Notes: generated by a model not told the origin, from the sequence alone. A stretch of 64,000 nt of DNA from SCRT01 sp036379455 (GCA_036379455.1 DASVGQ010000160.1:1-64000); one strand, 5' to 3'. Counted from the first letter of the stretch, positions 32,798 to 41,498 are shown. Program-made: numbers and translations.

Positions 32798-33844
32798 TGC
32801 GGCGGCGTCCACGCGCGGGATGCCCGACGCCGCGCGGGCCCGCGGCAGGTCGCGCGCAAGATCCAGCTCCTTCTGGACGACCGACCAAACGTGCCCACGA
32901 TCGCGGTGGAATTCCGCCAGGTATTCCTGCTCGCTCTGCCCCGGCGTGGCGACGAAGAGCGCCCGACGGCCGAGCGCCGCCAGCTCCATGATCGTGGTGT
33001 AGCCGGAGCGGGTGACGACGAGCCGCGCGCGGTTGAGCATCTCGCCCTGCTGCCGACGATCGAGGTAATCGTGCACCTGCGCGTTGCCGAGACGACGCTC
33101 CGCGGTGCCGTCACCCGGGCGCCCGAGCGCCACCACGATGCGACCGGGCAATCGCTCGACCGCGCCGAGCACGATCGCCTCGAACAGTCCCCGCTGCGGC
33201 TCGATTCCGGAGATCGAGAAGAACACGTCGATGTCCTGCTCGACGTTCATCCGCTCCACGCTTGCTAGCGGCCCGATGTAGGCCAACCTGCCGGACCCCC
33301 AATCAAATGCGGGTTCGTGCCCCAGCCAGCCGGACAGGCCCCCGCCCTTCTCCACGTCGGGAAGGAGGATCTTCGTGAAGCCGCGCAGGATCCTCCTTTG
33401 CCCCCACTCGACCAGCGGCTCGATGGCACGGCTGCAGAACGGCACGCGCTGGTGCAGTGAATGCAGGATGCAGTAGCTGGGCACCTGCGCCGACCACAGG
33501 CCGAAACGACTGTCGGACACCACGCGATCGTAGTGCCGTTCGCGTACCAGACGCTCGGCCAGCGCGTGCTCGCGTCGATAGGTCGCTATCACCCACGGCA
33601 TCGCCGCGCTCATGCGCAGGTAGAAGACCGGTGGATAGCGGCTGAAGGGCGTCGGCGTATCGGCAAACGGATGGAACTCGCAGCGCGTGCCAAGCTCCGC
33701 ACGCAGCAGGCGCATGCCGCGCCCGGGCGCGCAGACGACCGTGACCTCGTCCCCGCGATCGATCAGCGCACGAATCAGGCACAGGCTCCGCGTCGCGTGG
33801 CCCAGCCCCCAGTGGTATACCCCGAAAAGCACGCGCCGAGCCAC
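32759..33844 (-). CDS. MurG-like (GT28-type fold) glycosyltransferase
   Basis: 361 residues from a GTG at 33844 (GGAG 7 nt upstream). An N-terminal Rossmann-like half starts RVLFGVYHWGLGHATRSLCLIRAL, the GxGHxxR motif of MurG-related enzymes. The C-terminal nucleotide-sugar half has VVTRSGYTTIMELAALGRRALFVATPGQSEQEYLAE, equivalent to the MurG GG(x)ST(x)E(x)...Q region. It is convergent with the UPF0104-type gene, and the pair could act on the same lipid-linked glycan, though only position suggests this. Donor and acceptor unknown. Confidence 0.75.
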   Translation of the reverse strand: MARRVLFGVYHWGLGHATRSLCLIRALIDRGDEVTVVCAPGRGMRLLRAELGTRCEFHPFADTPTPFSRYPPVFYLRMSAAMPWVIATYRREHALAERLVRERHYDRVVSDSRFGLWSAQVPSYCILHSLHQRVPFCSRAIEPLVEWGQRRILRGFTKILLPDVEKGGGLSGWLGHEPAFDWGSGRLAYIGPLASVERMNVEQDIDVFFSISGIEPQRGLFEAIVLGAVERLPGRIVVALGRPGDGTAERRLGNAQVHDYLDRRQQGEMLNRARLVVTRSGYTTIMELAALGRRALFVATPGQSEQEYLAEFHRDRGHVWSVVQKELDLARDLPRARAASGIPRVDAAASVRNFLAIIDAA

Positions 33845-33971
33845 GGCGTTGCTCCATCCAAGCCCGCGCGATTGTAGACGAGGCTCCTCCGGAAACGGCT
33901 GCCCGTCGCATCGCAAAGTCGGTTCGCCCTGGATGGTTCCCCGCCGACGCGGATCTCCGGCCTTCCACCGG

Positions 33972-34292
33972 TCACGGACGCGCCAGCCAGCGCGTGGCCT
34001 TGTCGTTCGAGCCGAAGGCCTCCATCGCCTGTTGCAGGATCCGCACCACGCGCGCAAGGCGATCGGATTCGGCGCGCGTGAGCACCCCCTGGTCGCGGAT
34101 GCGCCGGCGAATCGTACTGTTCGCGCCGATGAGGCGCAGCACGTCGCCACGGTCGATCCCGGCCGCAGCGGCGCCATCGATCCGGCTCGCCGGCAAGCCC
34201 CGGCGGACATCCTCCGGCCGGATCGGTCGTGGCAACACGCTGGACCGCAATGAGCTCGTATGAGTGCACTCGACGCTCAAACGGCTCGGCAT
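33972..34292 (-). pseudogene. truncated DUF2384 (MbcA/ParS/Xre-type) antitoxin remnant
   Basis: The minus frame carries RGLPASRIDGAAAAGIDRGD, then LRLIGANSTIRRR and LTRAESDRLARVVRILQQ, followed by AMEAFGSNDKATRWLARP and a stop. This is the N-terminal HTH-like part and the first third of the toxin-binding domain of RES/Xre-type antitoxins. The remaining 35-40 residues (normally N-xALxG-xxPxxxL onward) are missing, and neither alternative frame restores them. No RES-domain toxin is adjacent, so this is probably a decayed module. Confidence 0.6.
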
Positions 34293-34446
34293 CGAGATCG
34301 CCGGGCGATACCATCCGTCGACAACGATCAAGTAGTACTCCCCGTGGTCGGAAGTCGTCTCGGCGTGCGGTGCCGGTGGCGCGCAGCCCCTCGGGCCATC
34401 CCGCCGACGCACCCTCTACCCCCCGCCGCCCACATTGCGAGATTCC

Positions 34447-35097
34447 ATGAAACCACGGCGAGGACTCACCGCAACAGAAGCTGTCGATCGCGCACGCCTG
34501 TGCGTGCGCCACGCGCAGGGCGTCGTGCCCTCTGGAGAGGCCCGCCGTTACCTCGCCATGCTTGGTGAGGAGATCGCGTGGCGGCAGTATGAAATCATCG
34601 TCGCCGGCCGCCGCTGCCTGCAGCCGCGCCTCACCGCCTGGTACGGCGATCCGGGCGCGCGCTATCGGTATTCGGGTCGCAGCTTCGACCCGCGACCCTG
34701 GACGCCCACGCTGCTCGAGCTGCGCCGTTACGTCGAGGATTGGAGCGGACGCCGATTCAACGCCGTGCTGCTGAACCTCTACCGCAACGGGCGCGATGCC
34801 GTTGGATGGCACAGCGACAACGAGCCGGAGCTCGGACCCGAGCCCGTGATCGCCTCGCTGAGTCTGGGGGCGACGAGATGCTTCGAATTCCGTGAGAAGT
34901 CCAACCGCACGGGTTCGCGGCAATTGTTCCGGCTGATGAGCGGCAGCGTGCTCATCATGGCAGGCACCACCCAGCGCTTCTGGCAGCATCGGCTGCGGCG
35001 CGAACCGGCAGTGGAAGGCGTCCGCGTCAACCTGAGCTTCCGGCAGATCGTGCCGCGGGAGACGCCCTGCCCGGTCGCGTCAGCTGGAACGCGCTGA
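34447..35097 (+). CDS. alkB: AlkB-type 2-oxoglutarate-dependent dioxygenase
   Basis: 216 residues from the ATG at 34447 (a TTG four codons earlier is also in frame). The Fe(II) triad is visible: H122 and D124 in GWHSDNEPELG and a distal His in FWQHRL (H181), followed by the 2-oxoglutarate-binding Arg in VRVNLSFRQ. The RFNAVLLNLYRNGRDAVGWHSD block is typical of the ALKBH2/3-like bacterial group, which removes alkyl lesions from DNA bases by oxidative demethylation. It stands alone; no ada operon is nearby. Confidence 0.9.
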   Translation: MKPRRGLTATEAVDRARLCVRHAQGVVPSGEARRYLAMLGEEIAWRQYEIIVAGRRCLQPRLTAWYGDPGARYRYSGRSFDPRPWTPTLLELRRYVEDWSGRRFNAVLLNLYRNGRDAVGWHSDNEPELGPEPVIASLSLGATRCFEFREKSNRTGSRQLFRLMSGSVLIMAGTTQRFWQHRLRREPAVEGVRVNLSFRQIVPRETPCPVASAGTR

Positions 35098-35131
35098 TAG
35101 CCGCGGTGGATGGGCCGCCGCACACGCCGCG

Positions 35132-35440
35132 TCAACGCTCAGGGGCTGCCGCACGCCGCGTGGGCGTCGCGCGGGCCCGGGACGGCAGCCAGAACGCACG
35201 GTCGAAGGCCCACGTATAAACAAGCGTGTAGACGAGAAAGAACGCCGACGTGCCGAAGTTGAGAAGCGCGGCACGAATGACGGAGATGTGCGACAGCCAC
35301 ATGAACAGCGGCGCCAGCGCGATCGTCATCCCGGCCTCGAAGCCCAGGGCGTGGCCGATGCGGTAGCTCAGGCTGCGTCCGCGGGCGTACGCCCGGCCGT
35401 CCGCCGCAGCGCTTACGCAATCTGCGCGCCATCCACCCAT
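35132..35440 (-). pseudogene. half-length PACE efflux gene (second BTP domain only)
   Basis: The minus frame ending at 35132 contains YRIGHALGFEAGMTIALAPL, two membrane spans and FFLVYTLVYTWAFDRAF, matching one bacterial transmembrane pair (BTP) domain of PACE-family efflux proteins such as AceI. Those have two tandem BTP domains and four spans; here the first is gone and upstream sequence (QHMGGWRADCVSAAADGR) has no homology. The 5' part overlaps the DUF427 gene end. Probably a 5'-deleted remnant, although a dimer of single domains cannot be excluded. Confidence 0.6.
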
Positions 35441-36210
35441 GTGCTGACGCCCTGTGCCAGGAAACACAGGTGGTCGCGAATTGCCTGTACGCCGTCGAAC
35501 GGGTCCGGGTAATACCACGCGGCGTCGCGGATGATGCGGTCTGCGACCCGCAGCGACCGGTAGGAGGCCGTGCCCTTGTAGGGGCATATCGTGTGGGTGT
35601 CACTCACGACCAAGAGCTCCTCGTGCACGTCGGCGAGCGGCAGATAACGGCGATTAGGCAGGCCTGTTTCCGACAGCAGAACGGCGCGTCGGCTGTCTGC
35701 CACGACCCGCTCGCCGACGCGCACTTCCACGCGCCGGCTGCTCCTGCGCACGTCGACGCGATGATAGGGATCGCGAAGATGGCCTTCGACCGTCTCATCC
35801 TCGTCCATCCAGCGGTCAATGGCGCGCCAATAGAAGGCGACGTAGTCCTGCAGCCACGACGCCGACGCGATCGGCGTCGGGTAGGCCCAGGCGGCGTTCT
35901 CCACCATTCGATCCCCGACGTGGATCGACCAGTACGACGCCTCGCCCTTGAAGGGGCAGTGCGTCACGTGCGCGGTCTGCTCCAGCAAATCCATCCGCAC
36001 GTCCGCACGCGGTACGTAGAGCTGCGGCAACAGGCCGGTTTCATACAGGAGCATGCCGGCGCGCGTATCGAGCACGGCGACGTCGTGCACGAATGCGCGC
36101 ACGCGACGTGGAAAGGCATCGAAGAACAGGCGGTGCGCGGGCCCGTCGATGCGGTAGTTCGTCCTCGCCGGCGTCATGGACAGCGGGCCGCGAGCGGTTG
36201 TCAGCGACAT
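35413..36210 (-). CDS. tandem DUF427 domain protein
   Basis: 265 residues from the ATG at 36210 (TTG at 36234 and ATG at 36177 are alternatives). Two DUF427 domains occur in a row: the first with RVRAFVHDVAVLDTRAGMLLYETGLLPQLYVP and THCPFKGEASYWSI, the second with RRVEVRVGERVVADSRRAVLLSETGLPNRRYLP and TICPYKGTASYRSLR. Each keeps the CPxKGxASY core followed by AWxYPxP. Function of DUF427 is unknown; the double form is widespread. Cytoplasmic by lack of a signal. Confidence 0.82.
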   Translation of the reverse strand: MSLTTARGPLSMTPARTNYRIDGPAHRLFFDAFPRRVRAFVHDVAVLDTRAGMLLYETGLLPQLYVPRADVRMDLLEQTAHVTHCPFKGEASYWSIHVGDRMVENAAWAYPTPIASASWLQDYVAFYWRAIDRWMDEDETVEGHLRDPYHRVDVRRSSRRVEVRVGERVVADSRRAVLLSETGLPNRRYLPLADVHEELLVVSDTHTICPYKGTASYRSLRVADRIIRDAAWYYPDPFDGVQAIRDHLCFLAQGVSTWVDGAQIA

Positions 36211-36360
36211 GGATATGGATCTCGTGAAATGCAAATGTCAGGCGATTATCCGCAGGCGAAGCATCGTCACGCAGGCTTCGGCGCGACGACCCGCGCGGCA
36301 GCCGGCGGTGCCTGGGGACCGACGCAGTAGACTACGCGCCCACCCACGCGGCCCGACGCC

Positions 36361-37140
36361 ATGGATGCCGGAATCTTTCCCATCAAGCACAGCGACGCCT
36401 ACCGGTGGCGAGACGGCCACCTGCAGTCCATCGATCCGGTGCAGCGCGTCCAGCTCGATCACCTGCTCGGCATCGATCGACAGAAGGCCGAATTGATCCG
36501 CAATACGGAGCAGTTCGTCAACGGGCGTACCGCCAACCACGCGCTGCTGACGGGGGCCCGCGGCACGGGCAAGTCGTCGCTCGTCAAGGCAGCTCTGACG
36601 CGCTTCGCGCGGCAGGGGTTGCGCCTGATCGAAGTGCCGGCGCACGAGCTTTTCGCGCTGCCGGAGATCGTCGCGCCGCTGCGTGAACGTGACGAGCGCT
36701 TCATCCTCTACGTAGACGACTTCTCGGTCGCGGCGGACGACCCGTCGCTGTCCGCGCTCAAGGGCGCGCTCGACGGCGGCGTCGAAGAGCCGCCGGAGAA
36801 CATGTTGATCTACGCGACGAGCAACCGCCGCCACCTGATGCCCGAGCCGCGCCGCGACAACGAGGAATACCAGTGGCAGGGTGAGGAGCTGCACCCGGGC
36901 GAATCAGTGGAAGAGAAGATCTCGCTGTCCGAACGCTTCGGGCTGTGGCTGAGCTTTCCGCCTTTCAACCAGGAGCAGTACCTCGCCGCGGTGCGGCTGC
37001 ACCTGGAGGAGCTCGGCATCGAGGACTGGAACGAGGAGACGCAGAAGGTGGCCCTGCGATGGGCGCTGCACCGAGCATCGCGTTCCGGACGCGTGGCGCG
37101 CCAGTTCGCGCGGGATTACGCGGGCCGCCTACCGGCCTGA
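36361..37140 (+). CDS. DUF815 family AAA ATPase
   Basis: 259 residues. Walker A GARGTGKSS (about 64-72), Walker B FILYVDDFS, and a sensor region MLIYATSNRRHLMPEPRRDN typical of DUF815 ATPases, followed by SLSERFGLWLSFPPFNQEQYL. The N-terminal DGHLQSIDPVQRVQLDHLLGID stretch is also diagnostic. The family is common in proteobacteria, but its substrate is unknown. It faces away from the DUF427 gene and is convergent with folA. Confidence 0.85.
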   Translation: MDAGIFPIKHSDAYRWRDGHLQSIDPVQRVQLDHLLGIDRQKAELIRNTEQFVNGRTANHALLTGARGTGKSSLVKAALTRFARQGLRLIEVPAHELFALPEIVAPLRERDERFILYVDDFSVAADDPSLSALKGALDGGVEEPPENMLIYATSNRRHLMPEPRRDNEEYQWQGEELHPGESVEEKISLSERFGLWLSFPPFNQEQYLAAVRLHLEELGIEDWNEETQKVALRWALHRASRSGRVARQFARDYAGRLPA

Positions 37141-37276
37141 GGCCCCGAAGCGCCGCGGCAACGAACGCGGGGCTGACATGGCGGATCCGGTGTCGTCGGC
37201 TGCCGCCGCGGCGCGTGTTCTTCCGGATTCCACGCCGGGCGGGTCGGCCTCGCGGAGCCGGTGGCCGTCTGCCTGC

Positions 37277-37810
37277 TCAGGCGGCGCTCCGCACCGCCGT
37301 ACGCCGGATCAAGCGCACGAAGCTGCACGCGTGGGCGTTGCGCGCATCCGCGGGATGGTCCTCGCGCCACACCTCTTCCCACTCCGCCATGTCGAAGGTC
37401 GGGAAACGCGTATCGCCGTCCGGCCGCGCGTGCACGCGGGTCAGCTCCATGCCGCTCGCGAGCGGTAGCGCCGCAGTGAAGAGCTTCGCCCCGCCCAGGA
37501 TCTGCAGCTCGCCGACACAGGCCTCGCGTGCGTTGTCCAGCGCGTGGAATACCCGCGCGCCTTCCGCGCGGTAGCTTCGATCGCGCGTCAGGACCCAGTT
37601 GTCGCGCCCCTGCAACGGACCGCCGAGCGACTCCCAGGTGCGCCGCCCCATGAGCACGACGTGCCCCATCGTCACCTTCTGGAAGTGTTTGAGATCGACG
37701 GGCAGGTGCCACGGCAGGCCGCCGTCCCGGCCGATCACGAGATTGTCAGCCACCGCAGCGACCAGGGTGAGACGTCGCGCCCCGCTCGTTGTCGTCGCTT
37801 CCGCCGGCAC
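37277..37810 (-). CDS. folA: dihydrofolate reductase
   Basis: Reduces dihydrofolate to tetrahydrofolate with NADPH; the step that restores the cofactor used by thyA upstream. 177 residues with VAAVADNLVIGRDGGLPWHLPVDLKHF (catalytic Asp in PVDLKHF), VVLMGRRTWESLGGPLQGRDN, and ILGGAKLF for the nucleotide site. It starts one base after the Nudix stop and so shares a transcript with it. The order lgt-thyA-nudix-folA on one strand places the thymidylate cycle genes close together. Confidence 0.95.
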   Translation of the reverse strand: MPAEATTTSGARRLTLVAAVADNLVIGRDGGLPWHLPVDLKHFQKVTMGHVVLMGRRTWESLGGPLQGRDNWVLTRDRSYRAEGARVFHALDNAREACVGELQILGGAKLFTAALPLASGMELTRVHARPDGDTRFPTFDMAEWEEVWREDHPADARNAHACSFVRLIRRTAVRSAA

Positions 37811-37811
37811 C

Positions 37812-38471
37812 TCAACAAGCCCGCGCCATGCGGAGGCGATCGCGTTGCGCGTCGAAACGTCCCATGCGCTGCAGCAGGTTCACCAGCATGTCGGCCGTCA
37901 CGCCCCAGATGCGCGGTGACACCTTCACGTATTCGTAGGTCTGGCGCCACTGCCCACGAAACTTGATCTCCCGCACGCGCAGGTTGGCCGGATCAAGCAG
38001 GAAAGCCAGCGGCACCTCGAAGATCCTGTCCACTTCCTCCGGCGCGGCCACCAGCCGCGCCTCGGGCGCGAGTCGGGCCACCACCGGCGTCACGCAGAAG
38101 TCGCTGACGGTATCCAGCATGTCGAGATAGCCGAGCGGCGTGACCTCGGTCCGATCGAGGGCAATCTCCTCGTGGCTTTCGCGCAGCGCCGTCGCAAGGG
38201 CACTGCGATCGTCGGGCTCCGCCCGTCCGCCAGGAAAGCTGACCTGCCCCGCGTGCTGCGTCAGGGCCGCACAGCGCAGCGTGAACACGACGCTCGGTTC
38301 CGGCAGGTCGCGAACGGCGATCAAGACGGCCGCGGAGCGGCGGTGCATCTCGCCCGTGAGCTCCGTCACCCGCGCGTGGTTCCACGCGGGCGGCTGCGGC
38401 GGCTCCGACAGCGGGTGGAGCGCGGCTCCCAGCTCATCGATGATTCGCGGTGCCCGGGGCTTCACGATCAA
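37812..38471 (-). CDS. Nudix hydrolase, CoA pyrophosphatase type
   Basis: 219 residues. The Nudix box GGRAEPDDRSALATALRESHEEIAL has the G-x5-E-x7-REUxEE-x-U pattern, preceded by LTQHAGQVSFPGGR, the UPF0035/NudL signature of CoA pyrophosphatases (YeaB/NudL-like). The start is TTG at 38471 with AGGA upstream in an AT-rich leader; GTG at 38465 is an alternative. It hydrolyses CoA or oxidised CoA to 4'-phosphopantetheine and ADP by family analogy. Confidence 0.88.
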   Translation of the reverse strand: MIVKPRAPRIIDELGAALHPLSEPPQPPAWNHARVTELTGEMHRRSAAVLIAVRDLPEPSVVFTLRCAALTQHAGQVSFPGGRAEPDDRSALATALRESHEEIALDRTEVTPLGYLDMLDTVSDFCVTPVVARLAPEARLVAAPEEVDRIFEVPLAFLLDPANLRVREIKFRGQWRQTYEYVKVSPRIWGVTADMLVNLLQRMGRFDAQRDRLRMARAC

Positions 38472-38530
38472 ATAGGTTTATTCCTATATATCAATAACGT
38501 GGATCACATACTGAATGTAGATTATAGAAG
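38472..38530 (-). promoter_or_regulatory. AT-rich leader, probable promoter of nudix-folA
   Basis: This 59-bp gap between thyA and the Nudix gene is strikingly AT-rich in a GC-rich window. On the minus strand it contains TATAAT and, closer to the start, TTGATATATAGG. An inverted repeat ATAGG-N6-CCTAT lies at about 38474-38489. A good matching -35 could not be chosen with confidence, but promoter activity is the simplest reading. Confidence 0.4.
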
Positions 38531-39325
38531 TTACACGGCCACCGGCGCCGCGATGTGCGGATGGGCATGGTAGCCGATAAGCTCGAAGTCCTCGTACGCG
38601 TAGCGATCAATCGCCTCCGGGCGCCGGCGAAGGCGCAGGCGCGGCAGCGGGAAAGGTTCGCGGGTGAGCTGCAGGCGGGCCTGCTCGAGATGGTTTGAAT
38701 AAAGATGGACATCGCCACCGGTCCATACAAAGGTGCCCGGCTCAAGATCACACTGCTGCGCGAGCATCGTCAGCAAAAGCGCATATGAAGCGATGTTGAA
38801 CGGGACGCCGAGGAAGACATCGCAGGAGCGCTGGTACAGCTGCAGGTGCAGCCTGCCGCCCTGCACCGCCGTCTGGAACAGGCAATGGCATGGCGGCAGC
38901 GCCATGCGTGAAAGCTCGCCGGGATTCCACGCGCACACGATCTGCCGGCGTGATGCGGGATCTTCCCGGATCATCCGCACGAGATTGCGGATCTGGTCTA
39001 TGTGCTGCCCATCGGGCCCGATCCAGTCGCGCCACTGTTTGCCGTAGACCGGTCCGAGATTGCCGTCGGCGTCCGCCCACTCATCCCAGATCGAGACGCC
39101 GTGCTCGTGCAGCCAGCGGACGTTGGTATCGCCACGCAGGAACCACAGCAGTTCATGGATGATGGAGCGCAGGTGGAGCTTCTTCGTCGTCAGCAGCGGG
39201 AAGCCGTCGGCTAGGTTGAAACGCATCTGGTGGCCGAACACCGCGAGCGTGCCGACGCCCGTGCGGTCGTGCTGCGGCACGCCCTCGTCCAGCACCCGCC
39301 GCATGAGATCGAGGTATTGCTTCAT
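38531..39325 (-). CDS. thyA: thymidylate synthase
   Basis: Makes dTMP from dUMP with methylenetetrahydrofolate. 264 residues, the same as E. coli ThyA, beginning MKQYLDLMRRVLDEG. Active-site Cys in ALPPCHCLFQ, then LYQRSCDVFLGVPFNIASYALL and GDVHLYSNHLEQ; it ends IAAPVAV as in E. coli. The start at 39325 overlaps the lgt stop by 4 bp (ATGA); the lgt-thyA pair is a standard gammaproteobacterial arrangement. Confidence 0.97.
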   Translation of the reverse strand: MKQYLDLMRRVLDEGVPQHDRTGVGTLAVFGHQMRFNLADGFPLLTTKKLHLRSIIHELLWFLRGDTNVRWLHEHGVSIWDEWADADGNLGPVYGKQWRDWIGPDGQHIDQIRNLVRMIREDPASRRQIVCAWNPGELSRMALPPCHCLFQTAVQGGRLHLQLYQRSCDVFLGVPFNIASYALLLTMLAQQCDLEPGTFVWTGGDVHLYSNHLEQARLQLTREPFPLPRLRLRRRPEAIDRYAYEDFELIGYHAHPHIAAPVAV

Positions 39326-40140
39326 GTCGCCTGCAGCTTGGCCTGGTTGCGGCGATAGGCGTACACGAGCATACCGAGACCGACGACGATCATGGGCGCC
39401 GAGAGGATCTGCCCCATCGTCACCCAGCCCCACAGCAGGTAGCCGAACTGCGGATCCGGCAGCCGCACGAACTCCACGGCGAAACGAAAGCAGCCGTAGC
39501 CGAGGAGGAACAGGGCCGTCAGCGCCATCTGCGGGCGCTGCTTGCGGCCGAACCACCAGAGGAAAACGAGCAGCACGAAACCTTCGAGAAAGGCCTCATA
39601 GAGCTCCGAGGGTTGATGCGGCAGCCCGTCGTGTGCGTTGGGAAACACCATGCCCCACGGCAGGCTCGTCACCTTGCCCCACAGCTCGCCGTTGATGAAA
39701 TTGCCGATGCGGCCGGTGAGCAGGCCGAAGGGCACCAGCACGGCCGTGAAGTCGGTGACCTCCCAGAAGGAGATGTGCGTGCGTCGCGCGAACACAAGCA
39801 TCGCGACCACCACGCCCAGCAGGCCGCCGTGGAAGGACATGCCGCCGTCCCATACCTGGAAGATCATCAGCGGGTGCAGCCACTCGAGCCACTGGCCATC
39901 CGGCGTATAGGCATAGAACAGTACATAGCCAATGCGGCCACCAAGGATGACGCCGAGCACCACGTAGAACAGCAGATCGCCGACGCGGGCCCGCGGCCAG
40001 TTCACATGCGGCTTGCGGGCGCGGCGCGTGCCGAGCCACCAGCAGCCGTAGAAGCCCAGCAGATACATGAGCCCGTACCAGTGGACTCTCAGCGGGCCGA
40101 TCTGGAACGCGATCGGGTTGATGTCAGGAAAAGCGATCAT
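39322..40140 (-). CDS. lgt: prolipoprotein diacylglyceryl transferase
   Basis: Inner-membrane enzyme that transfers diacylglycerol from phosphatidylglycerol to lipobox cysteines, first step of lipoprotein maturation. 272 residues with seven spans. IGPLRVHWYGLMYLLGF at the N-terminus, WDGGMSFHGGLLG and the Lgt signature GRIGNFINGELWG are intact, as is HQPSELYEAFLEG. Its stop overlaps the thyA start. Confidence 0.96.
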   Translation of the reverse strand: MIAFPDINPIAFQIGPLRVHWYGLMYLLGFYGCWWLGTRRARKPHVNWPRARVGDLLFYVVLGVILGGRIGYVLFYAYTPDGQWLEWLHPLMIFQVWDGGMSFHGGLLGVVVAMLVFARRTHISFWEVTDFTAVLVPFGLLTGRIGNFINGELWGKVTSLPWGMVFPNAHDGLPHQPSELYEAFLEGFVLLVFLWWFGRKQRPQMALTALFLLGYGCFRFAVEFVRLPDPQFGYLLWGWVTMGQILSAPMIVVGLGMLVYAYRRNQAKLQAT

Positions 40141-40188
40141 GGCGACCTCTGCTTGCCCGCATTCGACAACGCCACCGCACCCCGGGGT

Positions 40189-41364
40189 TCAACCGCCGGC
40201 ACGACAGAAGAACGCCTTGAGGTATCGCGTCTCGGGGATAGCCGGGTGAACCGGATGATCGGGACCCGGGCCTCCCTGCTCGAGGATGACCAGCCGCCGA
40301 CCCAGCGACGTCGAAGCCCGCAGCAAGACCTGCTGCAGCTCGTCCGCCGTGACGTGGAAGGAGCAGGAACAGGACACGAGTACGCCACCGGGTGCCAGCA
40401 GCCGGATCGCCAACTGGTTGAGCCGGCGGTAATGCGCAAGGCCTGGTGCGTGGTCGCGACGCCGCTTGACCAACGCCGGAGGATCGACGACGACCAGGTC
40501 GTACTGCCGATGTTCGGCGTGCAGCTGCTCGAGCACTTCCAAGGCCCGGCCGCGTCGAGCCTCCAGCCCCGTGCCATTGAGCTCCGCGTTCGCCCGCACG
40601 GCCGCGAGCGCCTCCGCCGAGCTGTCGACGGCGCAGGCGCTCTTCGCGCCCGCCGCAAGCGCCCGCAGCGCCCAGGCGCCCGTATAGCAGCACACGTCCA
40701 GCACCCGTGCACCATGGGCGTAGCGCTGCAGGCGATCGCGGTTGTCGCGCTGATCGAAGAACCAGCCGGTCTTCTGGCCTGAACGCAGCGATACCTTGAA
40801 GGTCGTGTCGCCTTCCCGCAGCTCGACCTCCGCAGGGACTTCGCCGACGACTTCGTCGTACAGGGGCAAGCCCTCAGGGTTGCGCGCCGGACTGTCGTTG
40901 CGCAGCACGATCCCTCGTGGCTGAAGCAGCGCGTGCAAGGCCGAAAGGATGGCGCCTCGCAGGACTTCCATACCCGCCGTGTTGAGCTGCACCGCGAGGT
41001 AGTCGCCATAGCGGTCCACGACCAGCCCCGGCAGGCCGTCGCCCTCCCCGTACACAAGACGATAGAACGGCGCGCTGTAGACGCTCGTGCGTGCCCGCAG
41101 CGCCCGTTGCAGCCGGCGCAGCAGCCATGCTTCATCGATGACCGCATCGGCGCGGCGCGTCAACAGGCGAGCGCAGAGCAACGCGTGGGGATTGACGCTC
41201 GCAAGGCCCAGGGGCGCGCCGCGTGCGTCCTCGACGCGGCAGACGCTGCCCGGAACCACGCTCTGCAGAGGCGTGCGGCCGGTATCCACCTCGTTGCTGT
41301 AGATCCAGAGATGCCCGGCGCGCAGGCGGCGATCTTCGTGTGGCTTGAGGCGGATGGAAACCAC
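40189..41364 (-). CDS. rlmI: class I SAM-dependent rRNA methyltransferase (RlmI-like)
   Basis: 391 residues from a GTG at 41364; E. coli RlmI has 396. An N-terminal PUA domain (IRLKPHEDRRLRAGHLWIYSNEV) is followed by the middle EEHEA-like domain, then a Rossmann methyltransferase with VLDVCCYTGAWALRALAAGA, YDLVVVDPPALVK, and a C-terminal VSCSCSFHV. RlmI methylates C1962 of 23S rRNA. The frame continues upstream to 42066, antisense to nuoA, but homology begins at the GTG. The exact target is by family analogy. Confidence 0.88.
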   Translation of the reverse strand: MVSIRLKPHEDRRLRAGHLWIYSNEVDTGRTPLQSVVPGSVCRVEDARGAPLGLASVNPHALLCARLLTRRADAVIDEAWLLRRLQRALRARTSVYSAPFYRLVYGEGDGLPGLVVDRYGDYLAVQLNTAGMEVLRGAILSALHALLQPRGIVLRNDSPARNPEGLPLYDEVVGEVPAEVELREGDTTFKVSLRSGQKTGWFFDQRDNRDRLQRYAHGARVLDVCCYTGAWALRALAAGAKSACAVDSSAEALAAVRANAELNGTGLEARRGRALEVLEQLHAEHRQYDLVVVDPPALVKRRRDHAPGLAHYRRLNQLAIRLLAPGGVLVSCSCSFHVTADELQQVLLRASTSLGRRLVILEQGGPGPDHPVHPAIPETRYLKAFFCRAGG

Positions 41365-41498
41365 TTCTGGGCACCGGAATCGATGTGCGTGGGAGCGGCG
41401 CATCGACCGCGCTGCCGGTCGCCCGGAGCGGCGTCTCGCGCCGGTATCGGGGCGGCAGCCGGCGAGTTTAGCGACCTGCGGTGCAGAATAAAAATCCG

